A DNA stretch of 64,000 nt from Pohlia nutans (GCA_022496805.1 CM040106.1:2976001-3040000), one strand, 5' to 3'. Shown: positions 11,879 through 23,600, numbered from the stretch's first letter. The notes: generated by a model from the letters alone, not told the origin. Translations and numbers: made by a program.

Positions 11879-12901
11879 CTATGGAATTATATGGGTAGCA
11901 AGTGGTCCTTTCTTGGCATGCAAGGGCATTCTATGTGAGAACAAGACAATGCTAGCGTTCACAACTTGAGGGAGACATTGCTCTTTCTGCCAATGGCGTG
12001 TCCAACACTCCCTAGCGACAACCTTGTTCCCCTCCTTTGATCTCAAAGGAATCCACCATTCTACCTTAAAGTTACCATATTTGGGGTCTGGGGTAAGGTC
12101 GACACACTCCAGCACCCGTCCAAGCCAAACAGGAAGGTAATGGTCATCGCTTGGTCGACAAAGAACAAAGTCTCTAAGCAGCACGTCCCGGTATGGATTG
12201 AATGTCAACCTTGGTCTCTCCTTTGCCGGACCACAATATGGAAAAGGATCAACATCGTCCTTGGGCGTAGTGTCCTCGGGATTAGTTGGACTAGATCCGG
12301 AGTCCGTGGTTGCACGAGCATGATCACGAGTCCAATCTGATACCGGCCAAAATCCCTCCACAAGTGCTGCAGGCGCTGTGGGCAACGGAGAATTGATCTC
12401 CGCGTAGATTCGCTCCTAGTAAGCAACACATCCGGCCATCTCCTCAGAGTATCTTCTGTTGCAGGCCATACCGGCTTTCCAAAACTCGACATACTTAGAG
12501 ATTCCATTCTTGATAAAACCCTGCTTCTCTGTGCATTCAATAGCCCGGGCATGTTCCTTCTCGGAATTCAATTTCCTTGGATTAACCTCCGTAACTCCCC
12601 ACAATGGCTTAAATGGAATAGGGTGCGGATCACCAGTTGGAAAACGAGGTCTACCGTGGCATTCAGCCGTCCACATCTTGACTGCAGGCCCCGGCGGGAG
12701 CCAAGATGAATTTGTTGCTTCTTTCTTGTATCTCATCACTGGCCAACTTCTATCATCTCCGTCCTCCTCGACAAAAAATTTGAAGGGATGCATATCGCCC
12801 AATCCAACGATCTTGTTGACACCGTCGTGGTGGTAGTCTTTAATGTATGATTTGAAATTTGCTACGTCTTGAACGATCTCGGGAATTAAGGCCACATCTC
12901 A
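11879..12901 (-). pseudogene. Unrecognised protein with Trp-rich domain and C-terminal chromo/SH3-like segment
   Basis: One frame runs from ~12901 to 11879 with a single TAG at 12416-12418. No ATG is found at the start; just upstream in frame are TGA 12899-12901 and a TAA, so the N-terminus may be lost or lie further upstream. Residues ~20-110 hold FKFFVEEDGDDRSWPVMRY and SSWLPPGPAVKMW. The middle has YVEFWKAGMACNRRYSEEM. The last ~90 residues (LCRPSDDHYLPVWLGRVLE then GNFKVEWWIP) have the spacing of a small beta-barrel reader module such as a chromo, SH3 or BAH domain, as found at the ends of some transposon proteins. I cannot name the family. It is head-to-head with the gene at 12934. Confidence 0.5.
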
Positions 12902-12933
12902 GGTCAATTTTTAATCAACTTCTGCAGGCCCAC

Positions 12934-14677
12934 ATGAAGGTCTCAGTTCCAATCATGCCATCCACAAGTACGAAGCAGCGGTATGACTGCGTGTTGGCGG
13001 ACTCCATCAGGGACGTTCTTCATACACTGGATTTGGGTGAAGCATGCATTGTCCCCATCACCGACTGCCCCAAGTTGATTGTGCTCTTGGCATACTCATC
13101 CTCGGGAGACCCTAGAACTGTCTAAAGAGAAGAGATCATGGATCTTGCAAAGCGCGCAGTGTTTAAACCCGACGATTCAGCCTTCATTGACGACAATGAG
13201 GGCAACTTGCCTACGTGCCGGGAGCGCCCCGAGATTCTTGTCCCAATGCTCTTCATCGGCGATTTGAGGCAGCGCGATATCCACTCATATTTGACTGGAT
13301 CGAATGATTCTTCGTGGTTGGTGCATACTGTGTACTATAACCCCTCCAGTCGCGCTGGGTTTAAGAAATTGGATATGGACTCTCATCCACTTGTCACACT
13401 GACGTTGTCATATCCCAAGACGTTAGAGGGCGGCTTCGATGTCTTCAAGAAATTCACTGGAATCAAGAAGCCCGTTGATTGGTTCCAGACGTGTTCAGAG
13501 AAAGCTCATCACTATAATAGCGGAGATTGCGGTGTCGACCATGAGACCCTGGAGAGGCTGCTCAAGCCCTCTCTACGTTCGTCAACCAATGCCACTATCA
13601 ACATCTGGGGAGGCGATAACGTAACTGAGATTGGCCTGGTACGCTACCCACTTCATCATCCTCTCCTACTTCATCATCTTCTTACTTCTTTCATTGTCTT
13701 ATATCAGCCGCCAGTCGATACACTGCTAATCATTTCCGTTGTATGTACAGAGGAATGCCAAGTCTGTTCTCGAATTCGCTCGTTCCAATGAGGATGTAGC
13801 GAAGGCGCAGCACCGAGTGAAAGGGCTAAACTTGGACATGGTCCTCTAAGCTCCCTCTAGCAAGTCAGACAAAGACGAAGACATGGAAGCCGAAGAAGAT
13901 GCAGGGCCAACAGCAGACGATAACATGGAAACCGAAGAAGATGTTGGGCCAGCGACGGGACCCCCTGTATTGGCTACCGGCTGACACGGCGCACTCAATG
14001 TGGGTCTGGGAGAGGCGGAGGAGGTTGATCAGACTCCCCCGATGCTCACGCCTGCCACCACCATATCTTCCCAGCCGGTATCGTATGTCTGGGGGGGCGC
14101 TACAACTTTATCTCCGCCGCCGATGGATACGTCAGGCTTTCCCCGGACGCCTGGGCATGGTATCTTTTCCTTGCAGTCCACGAAGGACTCCTCTTCCATG
14201 TCAAATATTGCTTCGCCGAGGGAGCAAGCGCTAGACGGCCTAGAGGATCTCAACAATTCTAGTGATGCCTCAATGCCAGTGGATTTGCGTGATCCTCCTT
14301 CGTCCGAGGTTATCACGAAGCACTTGGCGGATATCGTGCCTGGATCGCGAAGCGCCGATGTTGGTCATAAGCGAGCAGAGGATAGTAGGAAGTCCTCATT
14401 GCAATCCGGTCCTCCTTATGTCGGCCGCCAGCCGACATCCTTGGCTTCTTTACCCCGGGGGGGGGGGGGGGGCGGAAGAAAATCCGGACTGTCCGCCGAT
14501 TTTCAAAAGACTATATTCAAGAAGCTGTTGCTGTTGACGGAGATCACGGAGGCGGACTTCCCTGAAAATGTGGCAAATCTTAACAAGCCGAATGAGCAGC
14601 TATCACCGCCGCCCGCCACTCAGTCCTCTCTAAAGCGACAGCGGCCAACTGGAGGTTTGTCCCAGTCGACGGAGTAG
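12934..14677 (+). pseudogene. Unrecognised two-exon protein, decayed
   Basis: The ATG at 12934 starts a frame that runs to 13638, with a TAA at 13123-13125. A GT-AG intron (13639-13750, 112 bp) fits: the frame is lost within it and regained exactly at 13751, phase 0. Exon 2 continues to the TAG ending at 14677, with stops at 13847-13849 (TAA) and 13982-13984 (TGA). Exon 1 is globular-looking (LADSIRDVLHTLDLGEACI; SYPKTLEGGFDVFKKFTG; NIWGGDNVTEIGL). Exon 2 is a disordered acidic/Ser/Pro tail. It contains a 16-G run (14457-14472) coding for polyglycine and one palindromic 19-mer (14419). No known domain is recognised. Divergent from the minus-strand gene ending at 12901. Confidence 0.5.
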
Positions 14678-14819
14678 TGTTTTAGTCTATTGTATATAGA
14701 GTGCTCAAGATTCTGCACTACCATTGTAGATTCGCATCGTCTTAGTCCTCATTTAGAACCTTCCGCGTACATATATGCAGGATTCCTTAGTGTCTATAGC
14801 CAGTACAATTTTGAGCACT

Positions 14820-15016
14820 CTACTCACTAGATTTATTTTGCTTTGTATCGGCTATCAGCCGACAGGTCTTTGATGTCGCCTGCCAGCCGATACAAAATAT
14901 CAGGATTTCCTACAATCTAGTGTCTCCATGATTTTGAGCATTTTGCTCACTGCCTTTACTTGGCTTTGTATCGGCTGCCAGCCGACAGGCTTGTAATGTC
15001 GGCTGCCAGCCGATGC
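14820..15016. repeat. Tandem ~123-bp duplication with two pairs of palindromic 19-mers
   Basis: The block ttttgagca..ctcact...ttggctttgtatcggct...gccgacagg...tgtcg..tgccagccgata occurs twice back to back, each with two palindromes about 28 bp apart (14846/14874 and 14969/14997). It lies between the stop of the upstream gene and the FCP1-like gene. Confidence 0.75.
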
Positions 15017-15255
15017 ATATTATAATTGTCAGTTATTCACTTCTATCCTGCCTCATTCATTTTCTATGGAGTCTGGAGTGCTTGTCTGCTATCTTGTCAC
15101 TCATCGTATGAATGCTTCATCCTCTTGCAGAGTTCTCTGAGTACGAGTCACCGGACCTTGTCGACGGAAAGGACGATATTGATAGCGAGGGTGATACTGC
15201 TCAAATCCAGGCGTTAGAGCCCGTTCTGACCACCCTAACACCGCAGGTAGATCCT

Positions 15256-15912
15256 ATGAAATATTTTCTACTCTTCGACGTCAATGGGACTCTCATTCAC
15301 TTCTCCAACCCTAAAATACTGGGTGGCGACAAGGGAATGAAGAAGGGTGAGTCTAGGGCTAGACCGAGTCTAGAGGACTTCTTGGGTTGGGTTGTAGACA
15401 CCGGGATGGAGATTTGTTTCTGGTCTTGTGTCATGGAGCACAACCTTGCTCCTCGGATCGATTTCATCCGGGGTAAAGTCCCTAGCCTTCCAGAAAAGTG
15501 CTTGCAGTTTGGGTAGAGAACTTGCAAGGTCAATGCTTATATAGACAAGAACGCTCCCGACAAGCCATATATTTTGAAGTCTTTAGAGTACCTGTTTCAG
15601 CTCCATCCTGATTTGGTGAGGCGTGGAGCTGCTATGGAGAACACCCTCCTCATTGATGACTCCCCATAAAAGAACGCCCTGAACAATCCCTTTAATGCTA
15701 TTCACCCACCTACCTGCACGATGTACTCGGAGACAAAGCTGAGGAAGGGTCGCAAACCTTTCTTACTGCAAACTCTTATGCCCCTTTTGTATAAGCTGTA
15801 TGGTTGTGGACAATCTTTTCTAGAGTTCATGCAAGCCCATCAAACTTATGGGCAACGCCACATTTTTCCAGATGATGTCTAGTACCCACAGCTGACGGAG
15901 CCAGCCAAGTAG
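15256..15912 (+). pseudogene. FCP1/SCP-like HAD phosphatase-fold protein, decayed
   Basis: From the ATG at 15256 the frame encodes the FCP1 homology fold. Motif I is FLLFDVNGTLI (the second Asp of DxDGT is Asn here); motif II is ICFWSCVMEHNL. The C-terminal Asp-Asp motif is NTLLIDDSP followed by KNALNNPFNAIHPP. Stops lie at 15514-15516 (TAG), 15667-15669 (TAA), 15880-15882 (TAG) and 15910-15912 (TAG), all in one frame with no frameshift. Plant FCP1-like proteins dephosphorylate Ser/Thr such as those of the RNA polymerase II tail, but this copy cannot make full-length protein under the standard code. The open frame upstream (15130-15255, after an AG at 15129) may be an extra exon. Confidence 0.7.
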
Positions 15913-16581
15913 GTTGACTTGTCTCTAGCCATTTTTATTGTGTTGGAGGTTTTCAGGTTTCGGCGCCTAGCAACCTCGAAGTTGATGAGGCTCTACTTGT
16001 CGGCTGCCGGCCGATAGACTTTTTTCTATCGTTTCTAGTCACCTAGGTTATATATCTTTAGCATAGGTGTACATTTTGTTAGAGAATGCACTTTTGAGGA
16101 CCTACTTAATGCCGACTAATTGTAAATGTTGAGGATCTATTTCTGTAGCTGGTCACTTTGTTGCAGGCTGTGTAGTTGTGAGGACGCCATTATCCTGTAA
16201 ATGTACATTTTGAGGACCTTTTTGTTAATATTGTATCATTTTTGTTGAAGAATGATTGTTTGAATTATCATTACGATGGTTCTTCTTCTATTCAATATTA
16301 TGAGCTTTTCAGCCCATTTTCACGTAATTCTTTGTCTTTTTATTATTTTTGTATCTTTCTCACTCTCTCAATCTGTGCCAATCAACTGGATTTCTCATGT
16401 TCATACTGTTGTCAGCTGCCAACCGATATGTGCTCCATATTCTAGCTTCTATTATGTTGTCCTGCTGCCAGCCAATACCTTCCGCCACTTACGTTCTCTG
16501 TAACTGTCGTCCGCTTTTGCTCTTTTTCTAACCTCCATATTCATAAGTTATTCGTCTGCTTTTGTTCAGGGAGATTGCCTC
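15913..16581. other. Spacer between the two FCP1-like genes
   Basis: No coding frame is supported. It contains palindromic 19-mers at 15998, 16410 and 16459. An AG at 16570 just before the next ATG could be a splice acceptor for a 5' exon I cannot identify. Confidence 0.5.
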
Positions 16582-17223
16582 ATGGACTCTAATTTCTCTC
16601 AACCTCATCCCGTCAAGAAGTGTATCGTTCTCTGTGTTTCGGGATTGCTTTGCTACATCAATCCTAATGTTATGCCCGATTGTTGGAATACTCATCGAAA
16701 TGTTGTCAAGAGGCCTAGTGTTAGGAAGTTGTTCACAATGTTGTTGGAGCGATTCCATGTTGGCCTTTGGTCTAAGATGCCAATCCAAGACTTGAAGCTC
16801 TTGCTAAATTTTATCCTCCCGGAGGGCGTTCTAGATAGGCTATCCTTTGTTTTTGGTAGAGAATATTGTGAACGTCCTGAACATTATCTCTGGTGTTACA
16901 AGGTTCTCGACACTCTTTATTGTGAGTGCCATTTGAGGGATGTATGCAAGCCTGACCAAGTCCTCCTCGTTGATGTTAGCCCTCTGTCTCTACGCAGGAC
17001 TCCTGATTCTGCGTGCTACATGCCATGGCCATTTCAGGGAGATTTCACCGCATCAAGCAGGACTATTCCTAATGTTGCAACAGATATTATTCCCTTCATT
17101 TATTCCTTACATCAGTTTGAGTCTGTTAGTGATTATATGAAGCATTCTCATAGACTTGGACAAATACACTATGAAGTTGCACATGCCCTGAAGTACAAGA
17201 TTCCTTCCTATTCTTTATGCTAG
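16582..17223 (+). CDS. FCP1-like HAD-fold protein without catalytic aspartates
   Basis: A complete 213-codon frame from ATG 16582 to TAG 17221-17223 with no internal stop, unusual in this island. The FCP1 layout is visible: strand-turn CIVLCVSGLLCYI at residues ~13-25, VKRPSVRKL, then FHVGLWSKMP (motif II). KVLDTLYCECHLRDVC follows, then QVLLVDVSP, ending PWPFQGD. Motif I has Cys-Val-Ser in place of the Asp-x-Asp nucleophile pair, and the terminal Asp-Asp is Asp-Val, so phosphatase activity is unlikely. It could be a pseudophosphatase or a decayed copy still free of stops. Palindromic 19-mers follow the stop codon at 17232 and 17280, each in a ~48-bp duplicated block. Confidence 0.65.
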   Translation: MDSNFSQPHPVKKCIVLCVSGLLCYINPNVMPDCWNTHRNVVKRPSVRKLFTMLLERFHVGLWSKMPIQDLKLLLNFILPEGVLDRLSFVFGREYCERPEHYLWCYKVLDTLYCECHLRDVCKPDQVLLVDVSPLSLRRTPDSACYMPWPFQGDFTASSRTIPNVATDIIPFIYSLHQFESVSDYMKHSHRLGQIHYEVAHALKYKIPSYSLC

Positions 17224-17224
17224 G

Positions 17225-17315
17225 CTAGAGGTATCGGCTGCAGGCCGACTCTCTCCTGCTCCATTTGTTACGCTATAGGTATCGGCTGCAGTCCGACTAT
17301 CTTCTGCTCCATTTG
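17225..17315. repeat. Tandem ~48-bp duplication with two palindromic 19-mers
   Basis: The block (c)taggctagaggtatcggctgcaggccgact...tctgctccattt is repeated immediately, with copies of the 19-mer at 17232 and 17280. Confidence 0.7.
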
Positions 17316-17449
17316 AGCAACTTGTATTTGTTTACTGATTTTAATATTCAAATCAAAAAAGAAAAAGAAAATTCAACTAATTTCTATATTCCTGGTCCAA
17401 TTTCTGCATCCTTTGCATATTTGGCATTTGTCAGCTGATGGCCGACTTA

Positions 17450-17995
17450 CTTATGGACTATGAATTTGTGCATAATTAGTTAAATATTAGTTACATTTAT
17501 TTACTTATACTTTTACCAAAATGTTTTCGTAGATATTGGATTCAACGGGTATAGATTATAAATATAATTTTAGTTTTTTTTTCATTTACCATTTTTACCA
17601 TTTTTTTGACAAATTCAAAACTATTCTATTATTCATTCTAACGAATGCTGCTTTTTTTTTTAACAAAATCTGAATATGTGACTAGCATTAGCGGGTGTGA
17701 AATGGATCCTACTGGGTATGCTTATAATTTATATGTTTTTTCATAGTGTTTTGGTAATGATGGAAACACTTCAATTGATGATCGCTTTTCCTTTACCATA
17801 ACCTCTAATCTCATAATCAAACGAATTTGATTATTCTCACTAAAATGTCATCCAATTGATATTGGACTTTAGTCTTGCTTTTCCCATTCATCAAAGACCT
17901 GTTGTGTTCTCATTAATCAAGGTGAAAATAAGTTTAAATTCAAAAATTTAAAATTGAGGAGCTTTCAAAAATTGTTACGAGGCTGTCTTTTATGG
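17450..17995. other. AT-rich spacer
   Basis: No gene or structured repeat seen; it marks the right border of the palindrome island. Confidence 0.5.
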
Positions 17996-18735
17996 GTTAA
18001 CCCTTAAACGTTGGGCCTATGACCATGGAATCATGTTTTATCTGTCACAGTTAATTTTACTGCTAAAAATAATATCAAAATTCAAATTTATAATTTGTAG
18101 TAGATGAAGTCTCATGTCTACTACAAATTATAATTTTTTCATAAATTTTGGAGAAAATTTGAAATTACTGTGGTTTTACGAAGTGATTGTAAAGAAAATC
18201 TATATCAATTACAAAATGTACTAGAAAATTCGGATTTATTCACCTAAGGTGTAAATTACAATGAAGAAAAGTTTAGTTGATGAAAATCATTCGTGAATCT
18301 CAAGTTAGAAATTTTGCTACACCTTGGTGATACCTACCGAACTTGCAACTACAATAAAACACTCAGTTTTCAATTTTTTTCCAAAAATTCAAAGTGAGGT
18401 AAAAATTAGACTTGGCAAGCTTCATTTTGTTAGTTAAGCTCAAAAGCAATGGAACTCGTTTTCATGGCCTAAATCTAGTTTAAGTAAATCAAGCAAAAAA
18501 AATTCAAAATACCCTACGCAGTGAACCGTTTTTAAGACTTTTTTGTATTTTTGAAACCCCGTATAAAATCAAAAAATAACTTGAATGATTTGAATATAAC
18601 TTGAAGGGGTGGCATCACCAAGCAAAGCCCTTCACATAAAGAATGGGATGGAAATCATTCACACAACAGTTGGAATTGAATAGTGGATTTCATTCATAAG
18701 CCATTTTTTGGTCTCACAAGCAGTTAGGGGTTAAC
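17996..18735. mobile_element. Possible MITE with GTTAACCC termini
   Basis: The left end reads gttaacccttaaacg (17996) and the right end ttaggggttaac (to 18735), giving a short inverted terminal repeat GTTAACCC(C/T)TAA around 740 bp of AT-rich DNA without a gene. The same end word occurs at 25558, 58084-58108 and 59726, so it is a repeat family, but pairing of these two ends is inferred. Confidence 0.4.
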
Positions 18736-20612
18736 GGATATTTCATCCTCTTCCGTACAAGCATGGGTGTTATTGAACCAAACGATGCCGTCAATAGTAA
18801 AGAGGGCCGCTTAGGCATCCAACCTAGCGGGCCCCACAGCTCCTGTCACCGCCGCCATCCTGCCGCCTTCTCGCCATCCTGGTTGCACTATAATTACAGC
18901 AGCCGCGGGCTGCCTGTCCGATACCGGGTTAGGCGGGCCGCCCGGCCCGGGCCGGGTTGTATAATGAAGAGGCGAAGAAACAACAAGCTTGACTGTGTGT
19001 TGTTTGTGGGTGTTCGTGCTTTGCTCTCCCTCTTCAAACTTTGCTCACTCCTGCATCGTCGCTATCGTCCACTCCACTCGCTACGCTCGCGCTTATCGCT
19101 ACGCTCGCGCTTCACTTTCCTCAATATTTTCCTTACCTGTGCGGAATTCGATAGCAAGGTGAGGTGGGCCGGGGATTTTTGTTCCGAGAATTAGACGTGA
19201 TCGTGAGAAGGTTATGGAATTGATCATATTCGAAAGGGAGAGCTCTCGTGCTTGCTACTTCTTTCTCTCGACTTATGTGGGTCTGGGAATTCCTGTGCGA
19301 TGGCTGACGGCTTCTCTTGTTGCCTGTCTTTCATATGGAGTAGTTAGTATTTGCCGTGGATAGTGAGGACTGGTGTTTGTGAGGTGAAGAGCGTCCGTGG
19401 TTGTTCTTGGGTTGCTTGGTGTTTGCAGGTCGGATACCACATTCCGCTCTGCAAATAAGCTGTGAGGTATGAGAGGTTGGGTGAACGATCGTCTGGCGGT
19501 TTGTGGGGTATCTTTTTGGTTGTGTTTATTCGTTTGTTATTTTCCTGGGTGTGAGGTGTGAGTTTGGTTGTCTACTGGTTGGCCGTGGCGTCGTCAATGA
19601 TCAGCCGCTTTAATTTGATTTGTTTTCCTCTCCCTTTGTGTTCACGACCGCGCTGCTTTTGTCAGATGCATGCGCGCTCGATTGACAAGGTACACCAGAA
19701 CTTCTCGTTCGAAAAATATATCTTGTGCATCGCCTTGAGTTCTCCTTCAGTCGAACCACTAACTGTATATTCGGCGCTTGTACATCATGAGTTTGCTGCA
19801 TATTCTTAGAAATCTAGCCTGTATTTCTGGTACCTCCCAAATTCGATTGAACTCAGTGTGTTCTCTTCAGTGTTGCGCTTTTAGACTCAGCATTGTCTAA
19901 CCCAGGTTTCTTGCTGCACTCTGCTGGTTGGGAAACCAAGACCGGTCTGGGTGGATTAAATCCGGGTTCAGAGAGCATCTCTTTCTCATAACATCTGCGG
20001 GGAAAATTTCTGTTAGCTAGATTGGTCGGGTGGGTGCTATTCTGGCCTGATCAGCTTATTTGCAGAGCAGAATGAGGTTTCCGACCTGATTCAGTGTCAG
20101 CGGCTGAGTTGGTGGGGGCTAATGTACTAGTTGGTCCGTTGGGGTGTGTCAAACATATAATTTCAGTGTGCAGGCTATAGATTAATCACTCGTACTCCGG
20201 AAAGACATGTTACTTGCGTACATGTTGTCTTACTGTAACAAGCATTGTACGGCAGCTCACTTGCTAACTGTAGTTCAAGGGCACTCAGGAGGATTAAGAG
20301 ATGTGTGTGTGGTTCGTTGCATTGCAGGCAGGAGCATTCCGAATCTTGTACTTCCGGGTGCCAAACTTCGGAACCGAAGTGGTGGAGAATTTCCGGTGCG
20401 CTCATGAATTTCTGTTGATGTAGGCAAATCGAGGTGGTTTTGTGAGGAAAAGGTGAATACTGTCGAGTACCGTTAACGTCTCGGGCGGGTTCAGTCCAGA
20501 GAGTTTCTGTGAGATGGCGGGATACCGTTGAGGGAGAGGGATTGTGGACTTTAGCTTGAAAGAATCCGAGCTCTGCAATATTGGCTCTCGGGCGCCGGGG
20601 TTTGGGCGTAGT
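18736..20612 (+). promoter_or_regulatory. Upstream and 5'-untranslated region of the TEL gene
   Basis: Base composition changes from AT-rich to a GC-rich patch at 18900-18960 (gggccgcccggcccgggccgg), a plausible promoter/first-exon zone. A 17-bp tandem duplication (cgctacgctcgcgctta) lies at 19080-19115. AG|GT-type words such as caag|gtgagg at 19158 suggest 5'-UTR introns, but I cannot fix their ends. A stop in the TEL frame at 20529-20531 shows that translation does not start further upstream in that exon. Confidence 0.5.
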
Positions 20613-23600
20613 ATGGGAGAAAATGTCAATGCTGGTCTAGATGTGCAGTTTTGCAGTGTAGCACTGACAAGTGTAGAGGAGCGCGCACATGCTGAAGGAA
20701 CATTAAAGAGTCGCCTTCTCCCCTGTTGCAGCATGGCATCGTCGACGCTCTCGTCTCAAGATATTAGCAGTGTCTCGGAAAGAACGGAAGAGGAGGGGAC
20801 AGGAAGCGGCGGCATCATCTCAGCCACCAACGTCACGAGCGCCCCTTACGATGAGGCCGAACCAATACGAGACGGTCTACAGGGGTTGAGCTTTGAGTCT
20901 GCGAAAGACACAGTTTCAGCTCCAGAGAGCATTGCAGCAGGTGGAAATGAGCAGGGAAGTGAGTTACCGGCAGTCGTGAACGGCACGCTGTCCTGCCCTC
21001 CTGAGCAATCCAGACAACCTGACACGAACATTGGTGTGGATTTCGTCATGACACATCCAAAACACGGCCATGTCTATGCTGCTCAATACGGAGAAAGTTC
21101 CCGGTTACTGAGAGGACTTGTGCACGAATATCGGCCGCCTCCTACATTGCAGCTTCCCGACCAAACTATGATGGATACTGAGCTCACAGCATTACATCAA
21201 GCCACCGAGAGTGATTACGCTCCTTCCAACTTCAGGCTCCCTGCCACCCTGGCTGGCTCTCCTCCCTGCCATGCTTCGTGTCACGATGTTAAGGCATCAC
21301 TTGACCCCAATGCTAAGGAGTACACTCCTGCTCCGTCTCCATGCATATCTCCTGGGGTGCCACCAGCTGTACTGCAGCATCACTTTGGTGTACCATCTTC
21401 GTATTCATTTGAATCGGGGCATATCTTCGTTTCTGGGCTAGATAATTGTTCAATGGTGTATGGTCCAAGCTATGGTCCTGATTCGAGAATGTCCGTTTAT
21501 GAAAATGGATCACAGCTTGCGTTTGCATCCGGCTCAGTTACACCTGTTTCTTGGGGCAGTATAGAAGTTTCAGACTTGGGTGGCCACCAGGTGCCACAAA
21601 GCGCGGGGGTTCATATTCCACTGACTCCTGTTGGGCTGGCTCAGCCCCTTCTATCTTCCCTTCCTTTGCAGTCATTTGGTATCCACTCCTTCCAATCCAT
21701 GGCACTACCGTCCGTTGGGATTTCTGGGCAGACTGTTATACCTCACCCTCCAATTTCAGGTAGAGAGCATGTATCACGAGCTATCTTGTTGAATGGTGTA
21801 TCTACATCCATGACTGATGAGCAGTTGAAGACTGAGATGGGAAAATGGGGCGATGTTAGAACCGTGGTGTCGGACCAGAAACATCAAGGTTTGGTCACTG
21901 TTAACTTTTATGACCTTCGCTGTGCCAAGGAGGCTTTACGGGACATACAACAACAGCATCTTTACAAGCAGCAGCGGATGCAGCAGCAGTTTCAACTCTT
22001 TCAGAGGCTGCGTGGATCTTCTTGCAGCAGCAACTCACGTGAGCATATTGGTACGGCCTATGAGAGGCAAGATGCGGCCAAGCACTCTGATTTCCTTCCA
22101 GAAAGCATTGGGGCATCAGCTACGTCAGCTATTCCTGGAAAGGGCCTTATCAACGGAGTTGTTATGTGGGCTCAGTACACACTTCCAATTGGTGTTTCGG
22201 CAGGCCCCGATGGTATGAATCAGGGCACGCTTGTGGTTTTTAACCTGGACGTTGACACTACCATTGAGTACCTGAAGTCTGTGTTTGAGGCGTATGGTAC
22301 GTATCCTTTACCTTTCAATAGTCTGCCACCGTCTTACTGGCGGTAGTTTGTCAATTTGGAGAAGACGCTTTGTTACGTTTGTCATTTACTCTTTTTGTTG
22401 ACAAAACTCAGAGGTGACCAGCAATGGCTGATGGGGTTGGTTGCTTCTTTTGGCGAAGGTCAAACCTCTTCTTCTGACCTTTGTTTCGCTTGTTAGCTTG
22501 CTTGCTTTATCTTTATTCTTTCATTAAGGATTCAATAGCCTCGCCAATAAACATTCTGATGTCGGAATTCATATGCGTCAGTTATCTTGTTAACTGCAGC
22601 ATTCATGTGTACAGCATACGGCTTCATTAGGAAACGAGGAGTGCAGATTTCTGACTCGTTCGTCTGGGGTCATCCACTGTTCTAGGAACTTGTGAGATAT
22701 ATGCTAGAGGACCTGGGATTTTTGTAAGGTTGTAGGGATTACCGTTGCGCTAGGATTTTGTTCAATTTTGATAGAGTAAGTTCAGAGAACCGAACATGTC
22801 TGTGAATCCGAATGCTCTCTATCAGCAAAGACTTTACAGAAAGAAATTGGATTTTGGGATGACTGCCATATGGATCTTAACTGACGCGCGTATTTGTGTT
22901 GAGACAGGTGATGTCAAAGAATTACGAGAGACACCAGCAAAGAAGCAGCATAAATTTGTCGAGTTTTATGATGTGCGGGATGCCTCGAAAGCACTTAAAG
23001 CTCTGGATGGTACTGAGATTAATGGAAAACGTGTTAAGATTGAGTTCAGTCGCCCTGGAGGTCAAGCACACAAGGCACGCGTGCAGCTTCAGCAGCAAGC
23101 CCAAGCGACCACTGCATACCATCCTTTAAGTGACGGTAGGCCATCATTAGCAGGGTCTGGGTCAGGCGCAGTTGCAGGTCAACCATTCTACGTCAATTGG
23201 AGTGGAGATGCTGCCGGCGCACCCTTGGCACTGCCAGGTCCTCATGGCGGCGCTTCTTTTTTATGGGCATCTAATATTGGAACTCCGATTCCTCCTTTAG
23301 GATTAGGTGTGCCACAACCTTGGAATAGTGGTGGCAGTCAGTTGCAATCTTATAATTACACATCTCTGCAGGCTGGACCCGCCAGTGCCACAGGCCCGGT
23401 TGTTGTTATGGGCAACATGGAAGCTTTGTCGTATGGTAGAGCCGGAAATAGATCCATGGCGATACCCTACAGTGGTGGACCACTACCTCCTTGCGAAAAC
23501 TATCACTCTGGACTGGGATTTGGAAGGGGGAGTAGCAGTGTTAGTGGGCAAGGTAGAGGAGATGGTTCTTCTAACCGAAGAAAGCGGAATCCGTCAGTCA

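Larger units (their letters stand above)
9203..17447. repeat. Island of 21 copies of a 19-bp imperfect palindrome
   Basis: The consensus TATCGGCTGCCGGCCGATA reads TATCGGC-5-GCCGATA and is nearly its own reverse complement; some copies have TGTCGGC or GCCGACA ends. Copies start at 9203, 9287, 9563, 11141, 11480, 11593, 11661, 11699, 11768, 13968, 14419, 14846, 14874, 14969, 14997, 15998, 16410, 16459, 17232, 17280 and 17429. I found none elsewhere in the window. Copies left of 11.5 kb mostly read CCGGCAGCC and those to the right CTGCCGGCC or CTGCCAGCC. They lie in spacers, in a probable intron or UTR, and inside coding frames (14419). Confidence 0.9.

Noticed and set aside
18763..19194. 143-codon frame upstream of TEL
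   Set aside because: Biased composition from the GC-rich promoter patch and a short duplication; no domain, and it is not in continuity with TEL.
21126..21140. Possible extra palindromic 19-mer in TEL exon 1 (atatcggccgcctcc)
   Set aside because: Only the left half matches; the right half GCCGATA is absent.
22796..22907. Separate gene starting at ATG 22796
   Set aside because: This reading is the 3' part of TEL intron 1. The frame continues RRM2 only from 22908, after an AG acceptor, and the residues before that are not RRM-like.
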